Shown: positions 1-5,968 of the stretch, piece by piece | Layout of the letters: the number at the start of each line of letters is the position of its first letter | How positions within the stretch are numbered: the first letter of the stretch is position 1 | Source of the DNA: an uncultured Bacilli bacterium | GTDB lineage: Bacteria > Bacillota_I > Bacilli_A > RF39 > UBA660 | Reading direction: 5' to 3' | Length of the DNA stretch: 7,089 bases | Assembly (NCBI GenBank): GCA_934101445.1 | Contig: CAKORQ010000047.1 | Coordinates: 1 to 7,089, forward strand | Notes under the pieces: model-generated | The model's database searches: none | What the model saw: the letters and a program-made list of their open reading frames with translations, nothing else | Told to the model about the DNA's origin: nothing | Made by a program: the position numbers and the translations under genes

Positions 1-1321
1 TTTTTAAACTTTCCAGTTCTTCTTTAGTTGTAGCCTCAAACCTTAAAGTAATATTAGGACCCGTGTTACTAGCGCGTACTAAAGCCCAGGAAGTAGGGTT
101 GTTTACTCTAAGACCATCGATAGTAAGACAGTTATAATTTTTACTCTTGGCATATTCTATAACTTTAGCAACTACTTGAAATTTAATTTCATCGGGTGTT
201 GGAATCTTAATTTCTGGTGTATTATAATACTTAGTAATATCGTCAAGTTGATGTGATAAACTCAGGCTATTATTAGATAAAACTTCTAACATGCTTAGAC
301 CCGCATAGATACCCGAGTCAAACCCTTTAAATCGATCATTAAAGATAATGTGACCTGAATACTCCCCTCCAAAGGGAATATGTTCTTTTACCACTTCACT
401 TCTGGTATAAGAAGCCCCAGTGCGGAACATAATATCATTAACCCCTAGTTTTTTAGCCATATCATTAATTATTTTAGAGCATTTAACATCATATAAAACT
501 CGTTTATCCCGATATTTAGGCAAGTAATATTGCATTAGAATACATAAAAATTTATCAGCGGGAATAATATTGCCAACCTCATCAACAAAGCCAACTCTAT
601 CGCCATCACCATCAAAAGCAATTCCAATATCGGCTCCTACCTCCAGAACTTTGGCTTGCAATTGTTTTAAATTTTCGGGTACGGCTGGATCGGGGTGGTG
701 ATTAGGGAAAGTCCCATCACTTTTTCCGTTAATTACCGTAATATCTAAGTTACTAAATTGTTTATAAATATCTAAAGCAAAATTAGCCGTCGTTCCATTA
801 CCAGGATCTAGGACTATTTTTAAACCTTTAGAACCCATATAAATATTATCTTTAAATAAACTTTTATAATAAGGTAAGATATCTAAAGTATAAATATGCC
901 CCTTACCACTTAAAAAATCATCTCTTAAAGTAAAGTCTCTAAAATCATAAATCTGTTTACCTCGAGCATTGCCTAATTTATCAAAACTAAATTTAAAGCC
1001 ATTGTCATCTTTAGGATTATGAGAGGCCGTTATCATAATACCTAAAGTATTACATTTAATTGAGGCATAATATAACATCGGTGTCGTTACAAGTCCTAAA
1101 TCAATAATATCAAGACCAGTGTCAATAAGACCTTGCACCATTGATTTATGAAGACTAGGCGAAGACAAGCGATTATCATAGCCTACAGTACAAATATGTT
1201 TATGATACTTACTTTGTAAGATAGAACCGTAACTTTTACCAATTATGTAAGCCGTTTTTTCGTCTATTTCGACAGGATAAACCCCACGAATATCGTATTC
1301 ACGAAATATTTTTTCATTCAT
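1..1321 (-). CDS. manB: Phosphomannomutase/phosphoglucomutase (alpha-D-phosphohexomutase family), C-terminus cut by window edge
   Basis: The enzyme interconverts hexose 6-phosphate and hexose 1-phosphate (mannose and/or glucose) in the cytoplasm, feeding nucleotide-sugar synthesis for the cell surface. All four family signatures are visible: the catalytic phosphoserine loop TASHNP with Ser100, the magnesium loop DGDGDR (Asp237, Asp239, Asp241), the sugar-specificity loop GGEYSGH (Glu320, Ser322) and the phosphate-binding loop RASNTGP (Arg416). The GEYSG loop and the SNT phosphate loop favour the PMM/PGM (AlgC/ManB) subgroup over GlmM. 440 codons are open to the edge; the family is about 450-460 residues, so only a short C-terminal tail is missing. 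The ATG at 1321-1319 is the only possible start because an in-frame TGA lies three codons upstream. No strong AGGAGG precedes it, only a weak GTGAT. It is divergent from the sigma-like gene. Family assignment is secure; mannose versus glucose preference is not decided by sequence. Confidence 0.93.
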   Translation of the reverse strand, partial: MNEKIFREYDIRGVYPVEIDEKTAYIIGKSYGSILQSKYHKHICTVGYDNRLSSPSLHKSMVQGLIDTGLDIIDLGLVTTPMLYYASIKCNTLGIMITASHNPKDDNGFKFSFDKLGNARGKQIYDFRDFTLRDDFLSGKGHIYTLDILPYYKSLFKDNIYMGSKGLKIVLDPGNGTTANFALDIYKQFSNLDITVINGKSDGTFPNHHPDPAVPENLKQLQAKVLEVGADIGIAFDGDGDRVGFVDEVGNIIPADKFLCILMQYYLPKYRDKRVLYDVKCSKIINDMAKKLGVNDIMFRTGASYTRSEVVKEHIPFGGEYSGHIIFNDRFKGFDSGIYAGLSMLEVLSNNSLSLSHQLDDITKYYNTPEIKIPTPDEIKFQVVAKVIEYAKSKNYNCLTIDGLRVNNPTSWALVRASNTGPNITLRFEATTKEELESLK

Positions 1322-1403
1322 TTTAAATCACATTTTTACTAGTTAATTTCAAATTAATATATTACATCAAAATTAACTAAATCCTTTCTATTTTTACAGT
1401 ATT

Positions 1404-1432
1404 ATCATAGCAAAAGTTTTTACTTTTAACAA
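1404..1432 (-). promoter_or_regulatory. Predicted promoter of the phosphohexomutase gene
   Basis: Reading the minus strand, a -35 box TTGTTA (1432-1427) is followed after exactly 17 bases by TATGAT (1409-1404), preceded by TGC, which makes an extended -10. Transcription would start near 1397 and give a leader of about 75 bases. It interleaves with the plus-strand promoter of the sigma-like gene. Seen as consensus matches only. Confidence 0.55.
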
Positions 1433-1447
1433 TAAATATGCTAGAAT
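1419..1447 (+). promoter_or_regulatory. Predicted promoter of the sigma-like gene
   Basis: A -35-like TTTACT (1419-1424) is separated by 17 bases from TAGAAT (1442-1447). The -10 is extended, with TG at 1439-1440 followed by C. The start point would be near 1454, about 20 bases before the ATG and just upstream of the ribosome binding site AAGAAGGAA (1458-1466). The promoter appears intact although the gene it serves is interrupted. Confidence 0.55.
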
Positions 1448-1475
1448 AAATTTTCCAAAGAAGGAAAAATATAAT

Positions 1476-1754
1476 ATGAATGATGCCGAAATAAAAGAAT
1501 TAGCAATGATATCTAGCAAATTTGATAATATTGATATTAAAGACTTAAATACTTTAAAAAATTTAAAATACTCTAAAATTTCTCTAGAAAAATTACTAGA
1601 ATTGGTTAAGTTAGCCAAGGAAAATAATAAAGAAGCCCTAACTATTCTAATTAAGTACTATTATCCTTTTATTGTCAATATCGCTTATAAATATTATATA
1701 GAAGGAATAGATTTAGAAGACTTAGTAACGACGGCTACAATTGGTTTTATTTAA
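1476..1754 (+). CDS. N-terminal fragment of the sigma-like protein (region 1.2/2.1-2.2)
   Basis: This is the part that would be translated under normal termination: 92 residues, starting at ATG 1476 with the purine-rich site AAGAAGGAA 9 bases upstream. It contains the region 2.1-2.2 core-polymerase-binding helices (the LEDLV segment near residue 80) but ends before the -10 recognition helix. If made as a stable product it could at most contact core RNA polymerase; no such function is shown by the sequence. Confidence 0.5.
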   Translation: MNDAEIKELAMISSKFDNIDIKDLNTLKNLKYSKISLEKLLELVKLAKENNKEALTILIKYYYPFIVNIAYKYYIEGIDLEDLVTTATIGFI

Positions 1755-1805
1755 GGTATAAAGAAATTTGAGTGTGGTAATATTAAGCAATGGACTTATT
1801 ATTAT

Positions 1806-2351
1806 ATGTGGAAAAATATTTATAAAGAAATAGGTTTACAATTTACCTCGGCTAAACTAGGTAATGATTTTGATTATATAATATTTTTATATTTAAAATA
1901 CTTAGAAGCGTTAAAAAATGGTCAAATCGAAGAACTTAATAAGAGCCAGTTAGCCACTAAATTAGGGGTTGATTTAAAAAGTCTTGAACAGATTTTAACT
2001 TTAGAGCCTAAAGATAATATTTTAGATATTAAGAAATCTAGAAATGATTTGAAAATAGGTGATGATGATTATTATAGTAAAGATGATCTTATCATGATTA
2101 TCGACAAATATTTACCTCCTAATTATGGCCAAATTTTTAAAATGCATTATGGTCTTTTAGATAGAGAGCCATTAACCCAAAGAGCAATTGCTAAAATAGT
2201 TAAGGTAAGTCCCACAAGAGTTGAAGAAATTTTGAAAAAATGTATGTTTATTTTAAATAGGACGACTGCAAAGAAAAAACTAATGGCGTATTATTATACT
2301 GATTACATTGAACCCTATAGATTAAGTAAGAAAATGGTTGATAAGTTATAA
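1806..2351 (+). CDS. C-terminal fragment of the sigma-like protein (end of region 2, regions 3 and 4)
   Basis: An ATG at 1806 would open 181 residues in the same frame as the upstream fragment, 17 codons after the TAA. The methionine is internal to region 2.3-2.4 (YYYMWKNIYKEIG), and no Shine-Dalgarno-like sequence precedes it, so independent translation is doubtful. The fragment holds two helix-turn-helix segments: NKSQLATKLGVDLKSLEQIL near residues 43-62 and LTQRAIAKIVKVSPTRVEEI near residues 121-140. It ends with a lysine- and tyrosine-rich tail of about 30 residues beyond the normal end of region 4. Best regarded as the downstream remnant of the interrupted gene. Confidence 0.45.
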   Translation: MWKNIYKEIGLQFTSAKLGNDFDYIIFLYLKYLEALKNGQIEELNKSQLATKLGVDLKSLEQILTLEPKDNILDIKKSRNDLKIGDDDYYSKDDLIMIIDKYLPPNYGQIFKMHYGLLDREPLTQRAIAKIVKVSPTRVEEILKKCMFILNRTTAKKKLMAYYYTDYIEPYRLSKKMVDKL

Positions 2352-2467
2352 TCCTACTAAAAAAGTTTTAAATTGTAAAAGAAGTAAGAATAAAGATTAC
2401 TAAGTCTTAATAATTGACGTAAATTAAATAATTGTTTAAAAAATAGCCTCATTAATACTTAAAAAAC

Positions 2468-2496
2468 TTGCAAGAAAAAAAGTCTTGATGTATAAT
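2468..2496 (+). promoter_or_regulatory. Predicted promoter of the ileS T-box transcript
   Basis: TTGCAA (2468-2473) and a perfect TATAAT (2491-2496) are separated by 17 bases. The expected start is near 2503, at the beginning of the T-box leader. The 116 bases between the sigma-like gene and this promoter (2352-2467) show no open frame and no convincing terminator hairpin, only A/T-rich sequence. Confidence 0.75.
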
Positions 2497-2502
2497 GAAA
2501 CA

Positions 2503-2711
2503 GTAAATCAGATGAAAAAAGACGGAAATAAATGAGATTTCAAAGAGAGCTGGCGTTTGGTGAAAGACAGTAAATTAGTTTATTTCAAATCACTTTTCGA
2601 TGTGCCAAAAGCCGTTTAACTTGCGTTAAAAGTAAGAGTGTATGAATTCTCATAAAATAAGGTGGTACCGCGGTAATTCGCCCTTATGTTTATGGAATTT
2701 TTTCTTTTTTT
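2503..2711 (+). promoter_or_regulatory. T-box riboswitch, isoleucine-specific (AUC specifier), controlling ileS
   Basis: A T-box leader senses uncharged tRNA by pairing the anticodon with a specifier codon and the free 3' end with the T-box bulge, switching on the downstream gene when the amino acid is short. In Stem I, GAAATAAA (2525-2532) pairs perfectly with TTTATTTC (2579-2586), and a lower helix pairs GAAAAAAG (2514-2521) with CTTTTC (2593-2598). The enclosed loop carries ATC at 2589-2591 followed by A, an isoleucine codon that fits the gene downstream. The distal part has the AGAGAGC and GGTGAAA (2559-2565) elements typical of Stem I. A Stem III hairpin, TTTAAC/GTTAAA, lies at 2615-2630. 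The T-box AAGGTGGTACCGCG at 2659-2672 is nearly canonical; its TGGT can pair with the ACCA end of tRNA-Ile. Confidence 0.95.
2644..2711 (+). terminator. T-box expression platform: antiterminator helix and U-tract
   Basis: CATAAAATAAGG (2651-2662) pairs with CCTTATGTTTATG (2682-2694) with a single bulged G, enclosing the T-box bulge. Weaker pairing can extend outward (GAATTCT with GGAATTT). It is followed at once by a T-rich run, TTTTTTCTTTTTTT (2698-2711). The U-tract suggests transcriptional attenuation. The only competing hairpin I find, AATTC (2675-2679) with GAATT (2695-2699), is weak, so the exact off-state structure is uncertain. Confidence 0.5.
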
Positions 2712-2722
2712 ATCAAATATTT

Positions 2723-2728
2723 GGGAGG
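2723..2728 (+). promoter_or_regulatory. Ribosome binding site that fixes the ileS start
   Basis: GGGAGG lies 7 bases before ATG 2736. An in-frame TTG at 2721 would place this site inside the coding sequence, and the ATG at 2732 is out of frame, so 2736 is the supported start. Confidence 0.85.
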
Positions 2729-2735
2729 AAAATGT

Positions 2736-5700
2736 ATGAAAAATTTTAAAAATTTAGACAAAAGACCAACTAGTGTGGTTGAAAATGACATTCTAAATAG
2801 TTGGGGTGGCGTTGTTAATATTTTAAATCGTCAAAATGAAGTTCATCAAGATAGTGATACTTTCGTTTTCTATGATGGCCCAGCGTTTGCTAATGGATTT
2901 CCAGGACTTCATCATATGGTTGCAAAGAACCTAAAAGATTCTATTTGTAAATATCATGCCATGAATGGAAAAAAAGTTTTAAGAAAAGTAGGTTGGGATA
3001 CACATGGCCTACCGATTGAAAATCATGTCGAAAAGAAATTAGGTATTTCTTCTAAAAAAGAAATTCTAGAACTAGGCGTTGATAAATTCAATCAAGAATG
3101 TCGTAATAGCGTTGCCGAAAATGAAGCAGCATTCACAAGACTAACTAGTAAAATGGGGCAGTTTATTGATGTTGACCATCCTTATTTAACTTATAAAAAT
3201 GAGTATATTGAAACAGAATGGTGGATTTTAAAAAAGTTCTTTGATGAAGGTTACTTTTATGAAGGAACGAGAGTAGTACCTTATTGTCCTCACTGTGGCA
3301 CCGGTCTTGCTACTCATGAAGTAGCCCAAGAATATGTATCAGAAACGGCAACAACTTTGTATGTTCCCTTTAAAATAAAAAATAGTGATACTTATTTTTT
3401 GGCTTGGACAACTACCCCTTGGACGTTACTTGCTAATGTTGGTCTTTGTGTTAATCCGGAAATGGACTATGTAAAAGTTTTAGTGGAGGGAGTTAAGTAT
3501 ATCGTAGCCGAAAGCTTAATTACTAGTGTTTTTCAAGATAAAGAAGTAGAAGTTTTAGAAAAATTTAAAGGTAAGACTTTAGAATTTACGGAATATGAAC
3601 AATTAATTCCCAAATTAAAAGTTGAAGGCAAGGCTTTCTTTGTAATGTGTGATGAATATGTTACAGCCTCTGATGGTACAGGTATTGTTCATTTAGCTGG
3701 AGCTTTCGGTGTTGATGATGCTAATGTGTGCAATCGTTACGGCGTACCTATTATTAATCCGGTTGGCAAAGATGGCTGTTATACCGAAGGACCTTGGGCT
3801 GGTAAATTTGTGTTTGATTGTACTGATGATATTGTTGCCTATTTAAAAGAAAGCAATAAAGTATTTAGAAAACAAAAAATAACTCATGATTATCCTCATT
3901 GTTGGAGATGCCATACCCCATTAATTTATTATACGATGCCAAGTTATTATATTAAAGTATCAGCTTTTAAAGACAAGTTAGTAGAAGCTAATAAAGAAGT
4001 TAACTGGTATCCAGATTATGTTGGTGAAAAGAGATTTGCTAACTGGTTAAGTAATGCTAAAGACTGGAATATTTCTCGTAGTCGTTTCTGGGGAGCACCA
4101 ATTCCTTTCTTTAAATGTAGTTGTGGTCATAACGAGATGTTAGGAAGTATAGAAGAATTAAGAAATCGAAGCATTGATAAATTACCAGAAGACTTTGACT
4201 TACATAAGCCTTATATTGATAATGTTCATCTTACTTGTCCGAAGTGTGGTGGCGTTATGGAACGTATTCCCGATGTTTTAGACTGTTGGTTTGATTCTGG
4301 TTCGATGCCTTTTGCGCAATATCATTATCCATTTGAAAATAAAGAATTATTTGAAACTCAATTTCCTGCTGACTTTATTTGTGAAGGAATTGACCAAACT
4401 AGAGGGTGGTTCTATACTCTGATGGTAATTTCTACCTTTGTTATGGGTCATGCCCCTTATCGTAACGTCTTAGTAAATGATTTACTTTTAGATGGTGAAG
4501 GTAAAAAGATGAGTAAATCACGTGGTAATATTGTTGAACCTTTCAAGACTATTGAAGAATATGGCGCTGATGAAGTAAGATTTTATCTACCTTATGTTTC
4601 GCCGGTATGGACCCCCCTTAAGTTCTCATTTGACGGTTTAAAAGAAGTTCATTCTAAATTCTTTAACCCTCTTAAAAACACTTATAATTTCTTTGTTATG
4701 TATGCTAATGCCGATAAGATTGATACTGATTTATGCGATGTTAAATACGAAGAATTAGATTTAATCGATAAATGGTTAATCTCCAAATACAATACTTTAG
4801 TTAAAAATGTTAGAGCCTCTTTTGATGAATACGACTTAAATAAAGTAGTACATTTCTTAACTGATTTTGTCTGTGAGGATTTATCTAACTGGTATATTCG
4901 TCGTAATCGTAATCGTTTCTGGGCTAGTGAACTTACAACTAGTAAAAAGGCTGTTTATAAGACCACTTATGAGTGTTTAGTTGGTCTATCTAAACTAATG
5001 GCGCCAATAGTACCTTATCTATCCGAAGAAATGTATCGTAATTTAACAAATGAAGAATCAGTTCATTTAAGTAATTATCCCGTTGTTAATGAAGAATATA
5101 TTAATCCTCTTATTGAAGAGAAAATGGATAAAGTAAGAGACTTAATATCTTTAGGACGTAATGCTAGAGAAGATAGTAAAATTAAGGTAAGAATTCCTCT
5201 TGCTACGGTTATTATTGATGGCAAATTAGAGAATCTATTAGGAGATTTAACCAGTCTTATTACCGAAGAATTAAATGTTAAAACTTTAGAATTTACCAAA
5301 GATTTAAGTAAATATATGAATTTAACGATTAAACCTAATTTTAAAGTAGCCGGTTCCATGTTTGGTAAAGACATAAAAGCCTACCAAGAATTATTATTGA
5401 ATTTAAGCGAAGAAGACAAGTTAAAATTAAATAATAAAGAAGAATTAACAGTTACTTTCCAAGAGAAAGATTTAACCATTACTTCCGAAATGATTGATAT
5501 AAGAATTGAGGCTAAAGAAGGCTTTGATGTTGCTATGAACGGACATGATTTTGTTATTTTAGATACAACTTTAACAGAGGAATTATTGCTTGAAGGTATG
5601 GCCAGAGAAATAGTTTCTAAATTACAAAATATGCGTAAAGAAATGGATTTAGATATTCAAGACCATATTAATGTAAGTTATAGTGGTTCATCTAAGATTC

Positions 5701-5834
5701 TTGCTTGTTTTACTAAATATGCCGACTTTATTAAGGCTGAAACTTTAGCAGATAATCTAACTTTAGAAGAAACACTTAATCATTATGATATAAATGGGGA
5801 AGATTGTACCTTAAGTTTAACAAGTACTAAATAA
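2736..5834 (+). CDS. ileS: Isoleucyl-tRNA synthetase, IleRS2-like, with a GLHH signature
   Basis: A cytoplasmic class I synthetase that activates isoleucine with ATP and charges tRNA-Ile; it also hydrolyses mischarged valine. The 1032 residues are a normal family length. Landmarks in order: the signature at 57-60 reads GLHH where most enzymes have HxGH; GWDTHGLP at 86-93; CPHC at 184-187; the CP1 editing domain with WTTTPWTL (224-231) and GTGIVHLAGAFGVDD (314-328); CWRC at 389-392; ISRSRFWG of the Rossmann core; a four-cysteine zinc knuckle, CSC (461-463) and CPKC (501-504); CEGIDQTRGW (549-558), which marks IleRS rather than ValRS or LeuRS; the KMSKS loop exactly KMSKS at 591-595; and an anticodon-binding domain with NWYIRRNRNRFW around 718-729. 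It is preceded by an isoleucine T-box and followed by a terminator, so it is probably a single-gene transcript. The IleRS2 class and mupirocin resistance are inferred from motifs; the enzyme identity is certain. Confidence 0.98.
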   Translation: MKNFKNLDKRPTSVVENDILNSWGGVVNILNRQNEVHQDSDTFVFYDGPAFANGFPGLHHMVAKNLKDSICKYHAMNGKKVLRKVGWDTHGLPIENHVEKKLGISSKKEILELGVDKFNQECRNSVAENEAAFTRLTSKMGQFIDVDHPYLTYKNEYIETEWWILKKFFDEGYFYEGTRVVPYCPHCGTGLATHEVAQEYVSETATTLYVPFKIKNSDTYFLAWTTTPWTLLANVGLCVNPEMDYVKVLVEGVKYIVAESLITSVFQDKEVEVLEKFKGKTLEFTEYEQLIPKLKVEGKAFFVMCDEYVTASDGTGIVHLAGAFGVDDANVCNRYGVPIINPVGKDGCYTEGPWAGKFVFDCTDDIVAYLKESNKVFRKQKITHDYPHCWRCHTPLIYYTMPSYYIKVSAFKDKLVEANKEVNWYPDYVGEKRFANWLSNAKDWNISRSRFWGAPIPFFKCSCGHNEMLGSIEELRNRSIDKLPEDFDLHKPYIDNVHLTCPKCGGVMERIPDVLDCWFDSGSMPFAQYHYPFENKELFETQFPADFICEGIDQTRGWFYTLMVISTFVMGHAPYRNVLVNDLLLDGEGKKMSKSRGNIVEPFKTIEEYGADEVRFYLPYVSPVWTPLKFSFDGLKEVHSKFFNPLKNTYNFFVMYANADKIDTDLCDVKYEELDLIDKWLISKYNTLVKNVRASFDEYDLNKVVHFLTDFVCEDLSNWYIRRNRNRFWASELTTSKKAVYKTTYECLVGLSKLMAPIVPYLSEEMYRNLTNEESVHLSNYPVVNEEYINPLIEEKMDKVRDLISLGRNAREDSKIKVRIPLATVIIDGKLENLLGDLTSLITEELNVKTLEFTKDLSKYMNLTIKPNFKVAGSMFGKDIKAYQELLLNLSEEDKLKLNNKEELTVTFQEKDLTITSEMIDIRIEAKEGFDVAMNGHDFVILDTTLTEELLLEGMAREIVSKLQNMRKEMDLDIQDHINVSYSGSSKILACFTKYADFIKAETLADNLTLEETLNHYDINGEDCTLSLTSTK

Positions 5835-5845
5835 AATTAACCATT

Positions 5846-5897
5846 AAAAGATAATAATATGTTACTAAAAATAGTAATACTAATTATTATCTTTTTT
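5846..5897 (+). terminator. Intrinsic terminator of ileS
   Basis: A perfect 13-bp inverted repeat, AAAAGATAATAAT (5846-5858) with ATTATTATCTTTT (5883-5895), starts 12 bases after the ileS stop and runs into TTTTTTG. A smaller inner pairing (TTACT at 5862-5866 with AGTAA at 5872-5876) shortens the loop. The stem has only one G-C pair in its 13 bp, unusual for a terminator but plausible in such AT-rich DNA. The A-rich left arm gives a short T-run on the other strand, so it could act in both directions. Confidence 0.75.
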
Positions 5898-5909
5898 GTT
5901 TAAAAATAT

Positions 5910-5938
5910 TTGCATTTTGTAAATAAAAGTGGTAGTAT
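5910..5938 (+). promoter_or_regulatory. Possible promoter of the HA-repeat gene
   Basis: TTGCAT (5910-5915) and TAGTAT (5933-5938) are 17 bases apart, and the -10 is extended by TG at 5930-5931. Both hexamers are imperfect. It lies between the ileS terminator and the ribosome binding site at 5954, as expected for a separate transcription unit. The start point would be near 5945, giving a leader of about 24 bases. Confidence 0.45.
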
Positions 5939-5953
5939 ATTCCTACATTTAAA

Positions 5954-5960
5954 GGGGGAG
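5954..5960 (+). promoter_or_regulatory. Ribosome binding site pointing to an ATT start
   Basis: GGGGGAG ends 8 bases before ATT 5969. No ATG occurs in any frame between about 5935 and 6263, and the nearest in-frame TTG (5993) is 32 bases from the site. This site is the main reason for choosing 5969 as the start. Confidence 0.65.
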
Positions 5961-5968
5961 TTTCTAAT

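Larger units (their letters stand above)
1476..2351 (+). pseudogene. Sigma-70-family RNA polymerase sigma factor interrupted by an in-frame TAA
   Basis: Read through one stop, this frame encodes about 291 residues with sigma-70 architecture. Residues about 35-110 resemble region 2: an EALTILIKYYYPFIVNIAYKY-like helix, then GIDLEDLV (core binding 2.1-2.2), then IGFI-stop-GIKKFE aligned with the family pattern IGLIKAIEKF, then WTYYYMWKNIYKEI aligned with the FSTYATWWIRQAI element of 2.3-2.4. A region 3-like helix-turn-helix follows (SQLATKLGVDLKSLEQIL), then region 4 with LTQRAIAKIVKVSPTRVEEILKK as the -35-recognising helix-turn-helix. The TAA at 1752-1754 sits where the family usually has Lys, Arg or Glu, so one base change from AAA or GAA explains it. 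Both halves are otherwise open and in the same frame. It is probably a recent pseudogene; programmed read-through or a sequencing error remain possible. Its target promoters are unknown. Confidence 0.75.

Noticed and set aside
1394..1618. A 74-codon minus-strand open frame over the divergent promoters and the start of the sigma-like gene
   Set aside because: It lies opposite the sigma-like coding sequence, has a low-complexity F/L/I/S composition typical of antisense AT-rich DNA, and would overlap both predicted promoters.
1752..1754. Alternative genetic code with TAA as a sense codon
   Set aside because: ileS ends at TAA, and no other in-frame TAA is found in the phosphohexomutase, ileS or HA-repeat frames.
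2352..2467. Terminator or small gene between the sigma-like gene and the ileS promoter
   Set aside because: Only short AT-only inverted repeats (for example TTAAA/TTTAA near 2425-2440) are present, without a T-run, and no open frame with a ribosome binding site is seen.
2721..2735. TTG at 2721 as the start of ileS, adding five residues
   Set aside because: The Shine-Dalgarno GGGAGG would then be inside the gene; ATG 2736 has ideal spacing.
5075..5374. A 99-codon minus-strand open frame inside ileS
   Set aside because: It is antisense to a fully conserved part of ileS and shows no recognisable motif or ribosome binding site of its own.
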